Below, piece by piece: positions 25,908 to 34,651 of a stretch of 64,000 nucleotides of DNA. Numbering within the stretch: the first letter of the stretch is position 1; every line of letters begins with the position of its first letter. This DNA is from Streptomyces sp. ISL-36 (GTDB lineage Bacteria > Actinomycetota > Actinomycetes > Streptomycetales > Streptomycetaceae): assembly GCF_018614205.1 (NCBI RefSeq), contig NZ_JAGGOS010000043.1, forward strand, positions 62,001 through 126,000, given 5' to 3'. The notes under the pieces are model-generated. The model had not been told where the DNA came from, made no database searches, and saw only the letters and a program-made list of their open reading frames with translations. Position numbers and translations under genes: made by a program.

Positions 25908-28900
25908 TCAGCCGGCCTGCCGAGCGGTGAGGGTGAACTTGTAGTCGGCGCCGTACAGGTAGAGCAGCCCGACGTAGGCCGCGCCCGGGGCGATCACGGC
26001 CTTCTGGCCGGGAGTCGCGAAGTCGCCGGTGATCGGCTTGCACGCCGAGTCGTAGAAGAACATCTGCATCTCGCCAAGTTGGCTCTCCGGCTCGGTGTAC
26101 GACGCCACGTGCAGTCCGTCGCCCCAGCCGGCCGGCAGCTTCGTGATCCACGCGTCGGCGCCCTGAGCCGCCGGCGGTGTGCCGCAGGCGGCCTGCCACG
26201 AGGCCACGGTCACGCCGGGACGGTAGGGCTCGGTGCCCGGGAGGTACCACAGTCCCTGCGGCTGACCGGCCTGGATCGTTCCCGACTCGCTGACCGGTGC
26301 GTCCGGTGTGAACGGCAGCGGCTCGACACCGGAGGCGTCGCCGAACACCTGCAGTTCGGACAGCACGGCGTACGTCTTCGTCTCGCCCTGGATGGAGTCG
26401 ACGAAGACCCGGACGTGGCTCGCCCTGACCGGCGTGTCCAGCTTCAGGGTCTGGATCAACATGTCGGGGGCCGCCGGCCGCGGGGCGGCAGCACCGAAGG
26501 TGCCCGCCTCGACCGTCTGCCACAGCACACCATCGGTCGAGGTCTGGACCGTGAAGTCCTTCGTGACGTTGAACCGTCCGACCGTCGTCGGCTTGAGCGT
26601 GCTCACCGCGATGCTGGAGACCTTCGCCTCCTTGGCCAGCTTCACCTCGGCGACCTGGTGGGCGCCGGAGTTGTACGGCTTGCCCGAGTCCTTGGTCTTC
26701 CAGGCGGTCGCCTCGGTGTCGTCGATCAGGAAGCTCGCGGGAAGGCCGTCGTCCTGGCTGGACGTCTTCACGACGGTCGCGCCGTTGTGCTTCGAGGCGA
26801 GGTTCGGCGCCAGCTTGAGGGTGCGTGCGGTCGTCCTGCCCGACTGCACCTGGATGCCCCGGAACTTCTGGATGCCGAAACCGCGCGCCTGCACGGTCAT
26901 CGTGTAGGTGCCGTCGACCATCGGCGCCGAGACGACACCGCCCGGACTCGACGTGCCGAGAGGTGTCACCCGGGCCTCGAACTCACCGATGATCACCCGG
27001 GCGTCCTGGACGGGCTCGCCGGTGGAGGCGTTCACCAGCTTGACCGCGAGCATGCCGTTGCGCGAGGGGGCCGCGTGGTCGAAGCCCGGCTTCGGGTCGG
27101 TGTCGTCGGGCCCTGCCGTCGCCGCCGACCGGCCCGCGCCGCGGCGGGCGAACGCGGTCCAGATGGTGTCGGTGTTGTCGCCGTGGAACCGGAGGGTGTC
27201 CGCGTCGAGGATGGCGTCGCGCATGTCGAGGAACGACGGCGACGGCGGGGCCAGCGGCATGGCGTCGGTCACCAGGTGCTCGGCGACGTCGCTGCCCGCC
27301 TTCTCGCCGTACCGCTCCACCAGGGCTCGGCGCAGGTCCCAGAGCATGGCGGTCCAGATCTCGCCGTCCGCGTGGACCTCGGGACCCGTGATGTCGTAGC
27401 CGTAGTCGCCGTACGTCAACGGGCTCTTGTCGTACGCCCAGTTGCGGATCCCCCGCTCGGCGTTGCCCACGGCGTACTCGCCGACCACGGCCTTGTCGTA
27501 GAGCCCCTCGCGGCCCAGGTGGTTGATGGCGTACCAGTCTCCCCAGCCCTCGCCCATCGCACCGGACTGCTCACCGCCGAGCGAGCCGAGCCCGCCGCCG
27601 CCGACGTACCGGTTGGACAGGCCGTGGCTGAACTCGTGCTGGATGACGGTCTGGTCGAAATTGCCGTCGGCGTACGGCCCCTCGAACGCGTCGTTGATCG
27701 GCTCCCACAGGTACATGCTGGAGAACGACGGGATCCCGTCGGGCAGGGTCAGCATGTTGGCGTTGTCCCGACCGAGGTACGTCGGCGCGCCACCGGTCGC
27801 GGCACCGGAGTGCGCGAGGCCGCTGATGGGGTCGCCGCCCTGGCCGCCCTTGCCGAAGTTGTTGACCTGGAAGTTGCCCGCGGTCTCGGTGAAGCCGAAC
27901 TGGTAGTACTCGTCGTGGATCCGGTTGTGGTGGTAGAAGAGGTTGGTCACCGCCGGGTCGCGGTCCAGCACGTACGACGGCGGCAGCGTCTGGCCCTTGG
28001 TACGCGCCCAGTTGGCGCCGTACGCGTAGTTGAACTGCGCCGTCGGGCTGAGCGGCCGGTTGTGCTCGTCGGTCGGCGCCAGGGGCGCCGTGTACTGCGC
28101 GAAGGAGTTGGCGTTGTTGCCGAGCGTGGTGGGTCCGGGCAGCCCCGCGGCCCCGCTCGGGTCTACCCAGCCGCCCGGCGACGACGGATTAGGGCCGAAG
28201 CTCTTGATGACCGGCCCGCCGCCCTGCGGAGCGCCCGGGAAGTTCTCGTAGACCGTGCCCTCGGGCTCCAGCGGGCCCTCGTGCTGCACCAGCGACTGCC
28301 TGGCCAGCGTGTCTCCGGTCGCCGCGTCGACGACCACGCCCCACGCCTCGTCGAGGCTCTTGACGAACAGCACGCTGTACGCCGGGCGGGCGCCGCCGGC
28401 CGTCGGGAACGCGACCTTGCGGACGCGCTGCACCTGTGCGAACGGCCCGGCCGCGAACACCTGGTAGCCGGCCTGGGTCTTGCCTGTCGGCAGAGGAACG
28501 TAGTCCGACGCGGGAGACAGCGCCGACACGACGGCGACGAGCGCGTCGGACGGGGACTTGTCGAACCCGGCGAGCAGGCCGCCGCTCCGTACCGGGTCAC
28601 CGGCGTAGGAGAGCACTCGGCCGTCCTTGGCCACGGTCACGGTCAGCACGCCGCCGTGCACGGCCTCGACGCCGTCGAAGGTCTGCGTAAAGCTCACCAC
28701 CCTGGCACCGATGCCCGGGAGTTCGTGGTTACGCCGCACCGCGAGCGCCTCGACGTCCACGACGGACAGGCCGAAGGCCGTGCGGTGCGCCTGGAGCCAG
28801 TCCCTCGCGATCGCGAGCGGGTCGCCGGCCCGCGGACCGGTGAGATATCCACCGGGCACGCGCACGGTGCGCGGCGTCCCGTACGTGGGGTTCCAGGTGA

Positions 28901-29141
28901 CTTTCGGCGATACGTCTCCCGGGGTGGACTTCAACAGCGCCGCCACGGCCGCGTGCTGCTCTTCGGTGGGCGCCAGGGTCGGCAGGCCACGCCGTACGTC
29001 CGTGGATTCCTGCGGGACGTCACCGGCGACGGCGAGAGCCGGGCCGGCAGGCTGGTCATCGGTCGCGGAGCTGGCGACCGTCGGTGTCGCCATCAGCGCA
29101 GCGGTGAGCGCGGACACGACCAACTTGCGGGATGCGTTCAT
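25908..29141 (-). CDS. Secreted M36 (fungalysin-type) zinc metallopeptidase with C-terminal accessory domains
   Basis: 1077 residues. Signal peptide 1-27; FTP-type propeptide (~70-300); M36 catalytic domain with HEFSH at 502-506 (VIQHEFSHGLSNRYVGGG) and a downstream GEGWGDWYA motif supplying the third ligand Glu. Then a carboxypeptidase-regulatory-like/PEGA-type beta domain (~700-770), an F5/8-type discoidin domain (~785-920) and a C-terminal beta region ending KFTLTARQAG. It is likely to digest extracellular protein, with the discoidin domain binding sugar or surface. Divergent from the LuxR-type gene (112 bp). ATG 29141 opens the Lys/Ala-rich leader. Confidence 0.92.
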   Translation of the reverse strand: MNASRKLVVSALTAALMATPTVASSATDDQPAGPALAVAGDVPQESTDVRRGLPTLAPTEEQHAAVAALLKSTPGDVSPKVTWNPTYGTPRTVRVPGGYLTGPRAGDPLAIARDWLQAHRTAFGLSVVDVEALAVRRNHELPGIGARVVSFTQTFDGVEAVHGGVLTVTVAKDGRVLSYAGDPVRSGGLLAGFDKSPSDALVAVVSALSPASDYVPLPTGKTQAGYQVFAAGPFAQVQRVRKVAFPTAGGARPAYSVLFVKSLDEAWGVVVDAATGDTLARQSLVQHEGPLEPEGTVYENFPGAPQGGGPVIKSFGPNPSSPGGWVDPSGAAGLPGPTTLGNNANSFAQYTAPLAPTDEHNRPLSPTAQFNYAYGANWARTKGQTLPPSYVLDRDPAVTNLFYHHNRIHDEYYQFGFTETAGNFQVNNFGKGGQGGDPISGLAHSGAATGGAPTYLGRDNANMLTLPDGIPSFSSMYLWEPINDAFEGPYADGNFDQTVIQHEFSHGLSNRYVGGGGLGSLGGEQSGAMGEGWGDWYAINHLGREGLYDKAVVGEYAVGNAERGIRNWAYDKSPLTYGDYGYDITGPEVHADGEIWTAMLWDLRRALVERYGEKAGSDVAEHLVTDAMPLAPPSPSFLDMRDAILDADTLRFHGDNTDTIWTAFARRGAGRSAATAGPDDTDPKPGFDHAAPSRNGMLAVKLVNASTGEPVQDARVIIGEFEARVTPLGTSSPGGVVSAPMVDGTYTMTVQARGFGIQKFRGIQVQSGRTTARTLKLAPNLASKHNGATVVKTSSQDDGLPASFLIDDTEATAWKTKDSGKPYNSGAHQVAEVKLAKEAKVSSIAVSTLKPTTVGRFNVTKDFTVQTSTDGVLWQTVEAGTFGAAAPRPAAPDMLIQTLKLDTPVRASHVRVFVDSIQGETKTYAVLSELQVFGDASGVEPLPFTPDAPVSESGTIQAGQPQGLWYLPGTEPYRPGVTVASWQAACGTPPAAQGADAWITKLPAGWGDGLHVASYTEPESQLGEMQMFFYDSACKPITGDFATPGQKAVIAPGAAYVGLLYLYGADYKFTLTARQAG

Positions 29142-29214
29142 GGGCAGTCCTCGGCTGGAAGAGAGGCGACGGCCGCGGTCCGTCGACGCAAATGAAAGCC
29201 TCGGTTCCGCCCCC

Positions 29215-29242
29215 TGGACAATCCAAGAACTGCACCTATTCT
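29215..29242 (+). promoter_or_regulatory. Promoter of the LuxR-type gene, leaderless arrangement
   Basis: TGGACA (29215-29220), 16-bp spacer, TATTCT (29237-29242). The ATG is at 29253, about where transcription should begin, and no Shine-Dalgarno site is present. Confidence 0.5.
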
Positions 29243-29252
29243 TGCTTCACCC

Positions 29253-30944
29253 ATGACCGACAATGCCTCCGAGCGCCCGCTCCTGTCGGGCTCGTCCCAC
29301 GCGTCCTTCGCCGAGAACGTGTCGGCCACGGTGCAGGAACAGCTCCGTGTCGCGGAGTTGGCCGCGCTCAGGGGCCGGGCCGACCTCGGTTTCGACACGC
29401 TGCGCACCCTGCTGGCCGAGGGGCCGCGGCTCGCCGACGACGACCGGATCGCCCTGGCCGAGATGGCCTCCATGCTCACCCGGTGGGGAGCTCCCGGCCC
29501 CGGTCCCTGGGCGCTTCTCGACGAGTTGGCCGCCGCATGCCACACCCCCCGCGCACGGGGTGCGGTGTTCCTCGCCCAGGCACGGGCCGCGCGGGGGAAG
29601 GCGATGGCCGAGTACGGCACCCGGGCCCTCTTCGAGTTCACCGCGGCGGGCGACGTCGGAGGACAGGCCCTCGCCCTGAGCCGCATGTCCTTCCCCGCCG
29701 ACGCCGGCCTCAGCCCCTCCTACCGGCGCGAGCTCGCCCGCCGGGCGCTGTCTCTGGCCAAGCGGTCCGGCAAGCCGTGGATCATCGCTCTCGTCGCCGG
29801 CATGCTCGCCGCGGGGGAGACCTACCAGGGACGCAAGCGCGCACCCGGCCGCTGGCGCCAGGCCGCCTCGCTGCTGCCGGCCGACCTCGACGCGGTTACC
29901 GGGGAGATCGCCTCGCTGAACTATGTGAACTGGGCGCTGACCTGCGTGTACGTCGGGGACTACTCGACCGCCCTGGAGGCCGTGGCGCGCGGCCGGGTGG
30001 TGGGCCGAGGGCCCTGGGTCAACAAGTTCGCCGCAGTCGAGGCGCTGGTGCGTCACCGTACGGGAGACCTGAACGCCGCGCGGGAGCAGGCCGCGGTCGC
30101 GATGGCGGGCGCCGCACCGGGCATCCGCGAGATCGGCAGCGCGGTCGCCGCCGCGGTGACGTTCGAGACGGCCCGCCGCCTCGAGCACGACGACCTCGAG
30201 GCGGTCGTCACGGTGGCGTACGCGACGTCGCCTCCCTGCGGCGCGAGCGCGGCGGCGACCCTCGCGTACATACGGCATGCGCGCCGCGAGCCGCGCCCGG
30301 CACGCGGCCTGCCGCAGATCCTGCGGAAGGCACGCGATGCCGAGCACCACTTCGGCTGGGAGGACGCCCTGCTCGCGCTGACCGAGATCGCACCGGACGC
30401 GGCGCGGGACGAGGCCGCCGCCATGTCCCGGTTCTGGTCGCCCCATCCGCGCGCCGCCGCGATCCGTTCGGTCGTCGAGGGACGCCTCGCCGGCAAGCGC
30501 GGCTGGGCCTCGCTCATCGAGGGCGCGGACGCCCTCGCCGACATGGACGAACCCATCACCGCGGGCCGCGCCTACCACGCCGCGGCGAAGGTCGCCCCCT
30601 TCCCGCCCGGACGGGCCCACGCCCTCGACCGCGCCGCCGAGCTCCTCACCTCGGCGGGAGCCGACAGATCACTGGCCATGCTCGCCCGCGACCGCTCACT
30701 GCACCGCGGCCTGCTCCATGTGCCGGAAAACCAGCGCCACCAGGTGAACGCCGGGCTCACGCCCCGCGAGCGCGATGTCGTGGTGCTCGCGGCCCAGGGG
30801 TTCACCGCGGTGGAAATCGCCGACCGTCTGGGCATCACCGTCGGAACCGCGCGCAACTGCATCATGAACGTTCGCCGGAAGTTCGGTTCCGTACCCAAGA
30901 GGCGCTTGGCGCTGATACTCGGCATCGGCTGCGAGCTCGACTGA
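29253..30944 (+). CDS. LuxR-family regulator with large N-terminal helical domain
   Basis: 563 residues. About 480 residues of TPR-like helical repeats (e.g. RRALSLAKRSGKPWIIALVAGMLAAGETY) precede a C-terminal LuxR HTH (LTPRERDVVVLAAQGFTAVEIADRLGITVGTARNCIMNVRRKF, ~500-545). There is no Walker A motif, so it is not a LAL ATPase; it resembles the helical tail of such proteins without the ATPase. Transcribed divergently from the M36/S8 protease pair across 112 bp, so it is the likely regulator of the proteases. The transcript is probably leaderless. Confidence 0.85.
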   Translation: MTDNASERPLLSGSSHASFAENVSATVQEQLRVAELAALRGRADLGFDTLRTLLAEGPRLADDDRIALAEMASMLTRWGAPGPGPWALLDELAAACHTPRARGAVFLAQARAARGKAMAEYGTRALFEFTAAGDVGGQALALSRMSFPADAGLSPSYRRELARRALSLAKRSGKPWIIALVAGMLAAGETYQGRKRAPGRWRQAASLLPADLDAVTGEIASLNYVNWALTCVYVGDYSTALEAVARGRVVGRGPWVNKFAAVEALVRHRTGDLNAAREQAAVAMAGAAPGIREIGSAVAAAVTFETARRLEHDDLEAVVTVAYATSPPCGASAAATLAYIRHARREPRPARGLPQILRKARDAEHHFGWEDALLALTEIAPDAARDEAAAMSRFWSPHPRAAAIRSVVEGRLAGKRGWASLIEGADALADMDEPITAGRAYHAAAKVAPFPPGRAHALDRAAELLTSAGADRSLAMLARDRSLHRGLLHVPENQRHQVNAGLTPRERDVVVLAAQGFTAVEIADRLGITVGTARNCIMNVRRKFGSVPKRRLALILGIGCELD

Positions 30945-31002
30945 ACTCGCCGGCACGCAGGAGCACCGGGTGCGGGGCGATGCCCGGCCGTTGCCATGGC
31001 GA

Positions 31003-31110
31003 AGCAAGGGCGTGGCCCACGCCGTGGTCGGACTTGAGCCAGGTGACGAGCTCCATGTGCCGGGCCAGCGGGGAGGCGCGGATAAGGTCCTTCCACTCGA
31101 CGAAATGATC
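31003..31110 (-). pseudogene. DUF4287-like fragment in a gene-poor gap
   Basis: On the minus strand EWKDLIRASPLARHMELV and VTWLKSDHGVGHA follow the DUF4287 core (W..L, H.E.V.WLK.EHG.GH). The flanks do not continue the domain and no start is evident. It lies in the 488-bp gap 30945-31432, which holds nothing else I can support; longer open frames there lack family resemblance. Confidence 0.45.
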
Positions 31111-31432
31111 TTGATGGCGCGACCGCTGCGCGGAAGAGCTCGACAGCGCCATGACGCTTCCGCTCCAGAACCGGCAGGCGACCGTCGCCGCCGTGAACGC
31201 CCGGCAGGCCGTCGTGGCCGCGGGTGAGAGGGTGGTGGCCCTGACCGCCGGTGCGAGCCGGCGCGTCACCGAATCGATGACGGCAGGCGTCCCCTCGCCA
31301 CTGTCAGCCACGCTCCCGCGAGAGCCCTTGAAGCCAACGTGCGGCACCGTGATCCGCTCCGGCGATTCGGCTGGCCCGACGCCGATCGCGAAGACGACGG
31401 CCTTGGCCGGTCTTCGCATGACGGGCGACCGG

Positions 31433-32641
31433 CTACCGTCGGCCCTTCTTTCCCTGCTTCTTCTCCGCCGTCTTCTTTTCCGCCGTCTTCTTCGCCGGCG
31501 CGGTGGACGGGGCCGTGCTGCTCCGCTCGGTCGTCAGCGTAGGGGCTGTCTCCGTCGACGGCACACTGGTGGCGGTGTCCGAAGGCGAGGGGGAGGCCGT
31601 TGCGGGAGGCGGCGTCAGGCTCGGCGGTGCGGGCTGGGGGCCGGTCTGGCCCCGCTCCCCGCTGTTCACGGTCATGCCCACGACGACGACGGTACCGACG
31701 GCTGCCGCGCCGACGACGCCCGCCAGTATCCTCGCCCGCCCGCGCCGTCGGGTGGGCGGCTTCCGGGGCGGGCCGGGCACGGCCAGGCGCGCCGTCCGGT
31801 TCGGAGAGGCGGGCGGCATGGCAGCGGGCCACCGGGATGTGCCTGACGAAGTCCAGTTGTTGAACCAGTCCGCCACCTCGGCCGCGGTGGGACGCGTGGC
31901 CGGGTCCTTGGCCAGCAGACGATGGACATAGTCGTCCACGGCGCCCGGAACCCCCGCGCGGAGCTTACCGAGCGGCGTGGGCGCGGCACTGATGTGCTGG
32001 TAGATCGTGCCGCCCACGCTGTGCGTGCGGAACGGCGGTTGTCCGGCGAGAAGTTCATACAGGACACAGCCGAGCGCGTAGACGTCGGAGGCCGGCACGG
32101 CCGGTCGGCCCTGGGCACGCTCGGGAGCGAGGTACGTGGTGGTGCCCATCACCTCGCCCGTGGTGGTGAGCGCGGCAGCGACGTCGTCCGCGAGGTACGC
32201 GATCCCGAAGTCGGCGATCTTCACAGAGCCGTCGGCGGCGAGCACGAGGTTGCCGGGCTTGATGTCGCGGTGGACGACGCCATGCCGATGGGCGTCGGCC
32301 AGACCCTCCGCGACCTGGCCGGCGATGCGCTCCATCCGGTCAGGCGCGAGCGCCCCATGGGCGGCCAGCTCCTGGGCCAGACTGCGGCCTTCGACGAACT
32401 CCATGACGAGGAAAAGGCGGTCGTCGTGTGTGCCGTAGTCGTACACCGCGACGATGTTCGGGTGATTGAGACGGGCCGAGATACGACCTTCTCGTTGGAA
32501 ACGCTCGGCCGCGACGCCGTCGCCCCCGGGGAGCAGCAGCTTGACCGCGACCGGCCGGTTCAGCATCCGGTCCGTGGCCCGCCAGACCTCCCCCATGCCC
32601 CCACGGCCCAGCAGCTCTTCGAGCGCGTAACGGTTCGCCAT
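31433..32641 (-). CDS. Membrane-anchored Ser/Thr protein kinase (PknB-like)
   Basis: 402 residues from ATG 32641; an in-frame GTG at 32662 (VLDTGLLMANRY) with AGGGGA just before it is an alternative start. Kinase domain ~5-265: LLGRGGMGEVWRA loop (11-23), VAVK (Lys34), HRDIKPGNLVL catalytic loop, ADFGIA and APERAQG. Juxtamembrane Arg/Pro-rich stretch, one membrane helix (~301-325), then an extracellular Ser/Thr/Pro-rich segment and a Lys-rich end (KKTAEKKTAEKKQGKKGRR). No PASTA domains, so it is unlike PknB proper and may sense through the low-complexity tail. Near the right end of the second island interval. Confidence 0.92.
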   Translation of the reverse strand: MANRYALEELLGRGGMGEVWRATDRMLNRPVAVKLLLPGGDGVAAERFQREGRISARLNHPNIVAVYDYGTHDDRLFLVMEFVEGRSLAQELAAHGALAPDRMERIAGQVAEGLADAHRHGVVHRDIKPGNLVLAADGSVKIADFGIAYLADDVAAALTTTGEVMGTTTYLAPERAQGRPAVPASDVYALGCVLYELLAGQPPFRTHSVGGTIYQHISAAPTPLGKLRAGVPGAVDDYVHRLLAKDPATRPTAAEVADWFNNWTSSGTSRWPAAMPPASPNRTARLAVPGPPRKPPTRRRGRARILAGVVGAAAVGTVVVVGMTVNSGERGQTGPQPAPPSLTPPPATASPSPSDTATSVPSTETAPTLTTERSSTAPSTAPAKKTAEKKTAEKKQGKKGRR

Positions 32642-32892
32642 CAGTAGGCCGGTGTCCAACACGGTCCCCTGTCTCGCCCACCCCCCATGGCAACGACAAA
32701 GCGGGACGCGGGCGAAGGATCTCGCCCGCGTCCGGCAGGCACACGCGAGCACGGGGGAACCCACGCGTCCAGGGATCGAGGTGATCTGCCCCCGCATCGT
32801 ACTTCCACTTGACGTGTCCGCTGCAGCAGGCACCGCGTTCTCGCTCCGGCAGCGCACGCTGTGCCGTGGGGCCGTCGAGGCACACAACGGTC

Positions 32893-33033
32893 AGGCAGCC
32901 CCGTCGTGCCATAACGTGCCAATAGAGGCGGTAAAGAGCGGACAACAAAGGGGTCGACGAGGCGTCCAGAAAGCGGCCTTCGATGGGTGTTCCCGCAGGT
33001 CAGGGTCATTTCCCGGGCCCAAGTGCCGGGTGA
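32893..33033 (+). other. Integrase arm-like block before att copy 3
   Basis: CGTGCCATAACGTGCC, GCGGTAAAGAGCGGACAACAA and GTTCCCGCAGGTCA in the same order as before copies 2 and 4, ending GGGTGATTCCCAAG. It is closest to the block at 33780-33915. It occupies the 600-bp gap after the kinase gene, and I see no gene in 32663-33275. Confidence 0.65.
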
Positions 33034-33077
33034 TTCCCAAGCTCAGAGCGCGGGTTCGATTCCCGTCATCCGCTCTT
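33034..33077 (+). repeat. att copy 3 (exact 44-bp tRNA-Gly repeat)
   Basis: Identical over 44 bp to 19766-19809 and 24253-24296. As at copy 2, CTCTTGAACGAA follows, then a hairpin (GAAGGCCCAGG...CCTGGGCCTTC, 33082-33110). Confidence 0.93.
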
Positions 33078-33081
33078 GAAC

Positions 33082-33110
33082 GAAGGCCCAGGGCAGTGAC
33101 CTGGGCCTTC
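33082..33110 (+). terminator. Hairpin after att copy 3
   Basis: An 11-bp stem followed by TTCGTTGTCT; it looks like a duplicated and diverged tRNA-Gly terminator. No transcription unit is known upstream. Confidence 0.6.
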
Positions 33111-33275
33111 TTCGTTGTCTAGGCCTATCCAGGAGCCGCGCACCACTTGTGCACCACATGCTCTCCGTTACGTCTGCGCGGCAGCCTTCTCTCGAGCCGC
33201 CTGCACCACCCGTCAAGGCCGGCCGCCACTTCCCGGGCCCAGCCCCGGGCAGTGCCGTCCTGCGGCGGCGGGGTG

Positions 33276-33491
33276 TCAGCTCTGTGCGGTGTCGTCGCCC
33301 GCCTGCCCGGCGCCCTCAGCCGCGCGTGCCTTCTCTCGCATCTTGCGCACCAGCTCCGCCTTCTGCTCGGCGGCACCCTGGCGGTCGAGGTTGCGATGCG
33401 GACCGTTGTTCCGCCGTTCGGCGCGGGACAGCTTCTTGCGCTGGCCGCCGCCCTGGCCCACGGGGTTGTTGATGTTCTTGCTGTCGGTCAC
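33276..33491 (-). CDS. DUF6243-like small basic protein
   Basis: 71 residues from GTG 33491 with GGGAG five bases upstream. Layout: NNPVGQGGGQRKKLSRAERR, then PHRNLDRQGAAEQKAELVRKMREKAR and an acidic Ala-rich tail. This matches the small, highly charged DUF6243 proteins of Streptomyces, whose function is unknown. It is alone between att copies 3 and 4. Confidence 0.75.
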   Translation of the reverse strand: MTDSKNINNPVGQGGGQRKKLSRAERRNNGPHRNLDRQGAAEQKAELVRKMREKARAAEGAGQAGDDTAQS

Positions 33492-33779
33492 GGGTTCTCC
33501 CGGTGATGATGTGAAGTGATCTACGGATTCATCGGTTGGGGACGGGCGCGGCGACGAAGGACGTCAGCGGGGGCCCGTCACGCCCTCACCTGTAAATCGG
33601 CGTCTGGAAGAACATGACAAAGACGTTACCCGGTTCCGTCGGCCGCGCACGCCAGGCTTTTCGCCGCCCCGGCGTCGGCCGGGCCTTCGGCGAGCGCCCG
33701 GGGTGAGCTTCCTTCCGGGAATCTCAGTACCGCCCGCACCGCCGGGTGGGCCGCGGATCCCTCCTGATCCCCGGCGAAC

Positions 33780-33915
33780 GTCGTGCCACAACGTGCCGGT
33801 AGGGACGGTAAACAGCGGTCAGCAAGAGGACCGACACCACACCGCACCAAGTATCGGGGCCACTGACGGTCGTTTCCGCAGGTCAGGACCCTGTCCTGGC
33901 CGAAGCGTCGGGTGA
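33780..33915 (+). other. Integrase arm-like block before degenerate att copy 4
   Basis: CGTGCCACAACGTGCC, GACGGTAAACAGCGGTCAGCAA and GTTTCCGCAGGTCA, then GGGTGATTCCC. It is the closest relative of the 32893 block. Nothing else is seen in 33492-33979. Confidence 0.6.
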
Positions 33916-33956
33916 TTCCCAAGGTCAGAGCGCGGGGTCGATTCCCGTCATCCGCT
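33916..33956 (+). repeat. att copy 4 (degenerate)
   Basis: Matches the 44-bp core with substitutions (AAGGTCAGAG for AAGCTCAGAG, GGGGTCG for GGGTTCG) and a diverged end (CGCTTTG). Probably the oldest scar and the right border of the island. Confidence 0.75.
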
Positions 33957-33979
33957 TTGTGGGAAGGCCCAGGGCGCGC

Positions 33980-34651
33980 TCAGTGAGGCAGCGTGACCAG
34001 GCCCATCTCGTAGGCGGTGATCACGAGCTGAACCCGGTCCCGCGCGCCCAGCTTGGCGAGCAGCCGGGACACGTGCGACTTGGCGGTGGCCACCGTGATG
34101 AAGAGATCCGCGGCGATCTCGGTGTTCGAGCGGCCGCGTCCGACCAGGGTCAGCACTTCCCGTTCCCGCTCGGTGATGCCCTCGACAGGCCGTGGGACCC
34201 GCTCCGGGGCGGCCCCGGGGCGGCCGACGAAGTCCTTGATCAGGCGGCGCGTCACCCCCGGTGCGATCAGGGCATCGCCTGCGGCGACGACGCGGATCGC
34301 CGCGAGGATGTCGTCCAGCGCCATGTCCTTGACCACGAAGCCGCTCGCGCCGGCCCGGAGCGCGCCGTAGACGTAGTCGTCCTCGTCGAAGGTGGCCAGG
34401 ACGAGGACGCGGGTGGTTGCCGCACCGGCGGTGATCAGGCGAGTGGCCTCGATCCCGTCCATGACGGGCATCCGGATGTCCATCACCACGACGTCGGGAC
34501 CGACCTCGCCGACCCGTTGGACCGCCTCGGCGCCGGTGGCGGCCTCACCGACGACCTCCGGGTCGGGGTGCTCGGCCATGAGAACCCGCAGACCGGACCG
34601 CACCAGCGGCTGGTCGTCGGCGAGCAGGACACGTACGGGATGGCCGGTCAT
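33980..34651 (-). CDS. NarL-family response regulator
   Basis: 223 residues. Receiver domain 1-120 with VLLADDQ, phosphorylated Asp58 (VVVMDIRMPVMDGIEA) and Lys in VVKDM; C-terminal LuxR HTH (ITEREREVLTLVGRGRSNTEIAADLFITVATAKSHVSRLLAKLGARDR). ATG 34651 overlaps the histidine-kinase stop (ATGA). With the kinase it forms a two-component system. The divergent ABC-2 transporter operon 1.4 kb away is the likely target by context. Confidence 0.95.
   Translation of the reverse strand: MTGHPVRVLLADDQPLVRSGLRVLMAEHPDPEVVGEAATGAEAVQRVGEVGPDVVVMDIRMPVMDGIEATRLITAGAATTRVLVLATFDEDDYVYGALRAGASGFVVKDMALDDILAAIRVVAAGDALIAPGVTRRLIKDFVGRPGAAPERVPRPVEGITEREREVLTLVGRGRSNTEIAADLFITVATAKSHVSRLLAKLGARDRVQLVITAYEMGLVTLPH

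Larger units (their letters stand above)
19766..33956. mobile_element. Composite tRNA-Gly integration island with four successive att copies
   Basis: The tRNA 3' half is repeated at 24253-24296, 33034-33077 and (degenerate) 33916-33956. The three distal copies are preceded by similar blocks of about 140 bp carrying GTGCC..AACGTGCC, a GGTAAA.AGCGG.CA-like element and TTCCCGCAGGTCA, as expected for integrase arm regions. Intervals: 4.5 kb (toxin/immunity genes), 8.7 kb (secreted proteases, regulator, kinase) and 0.9 kb (DUF6243-like gene). No integrase, excisionase or transfer gene remains, so these are accreted, immobilised remnants. Element identity is inferred from the repeats. Confidence 0.8.

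Noticed and set aside
31151..31846. Plus-strand frame opposite the kinase C-terminus and gap
   Set aside because: It overlaps the kinase tail antisense and its first part (ATVAAVNARQAVVAAGERVV) matches no family I can name.
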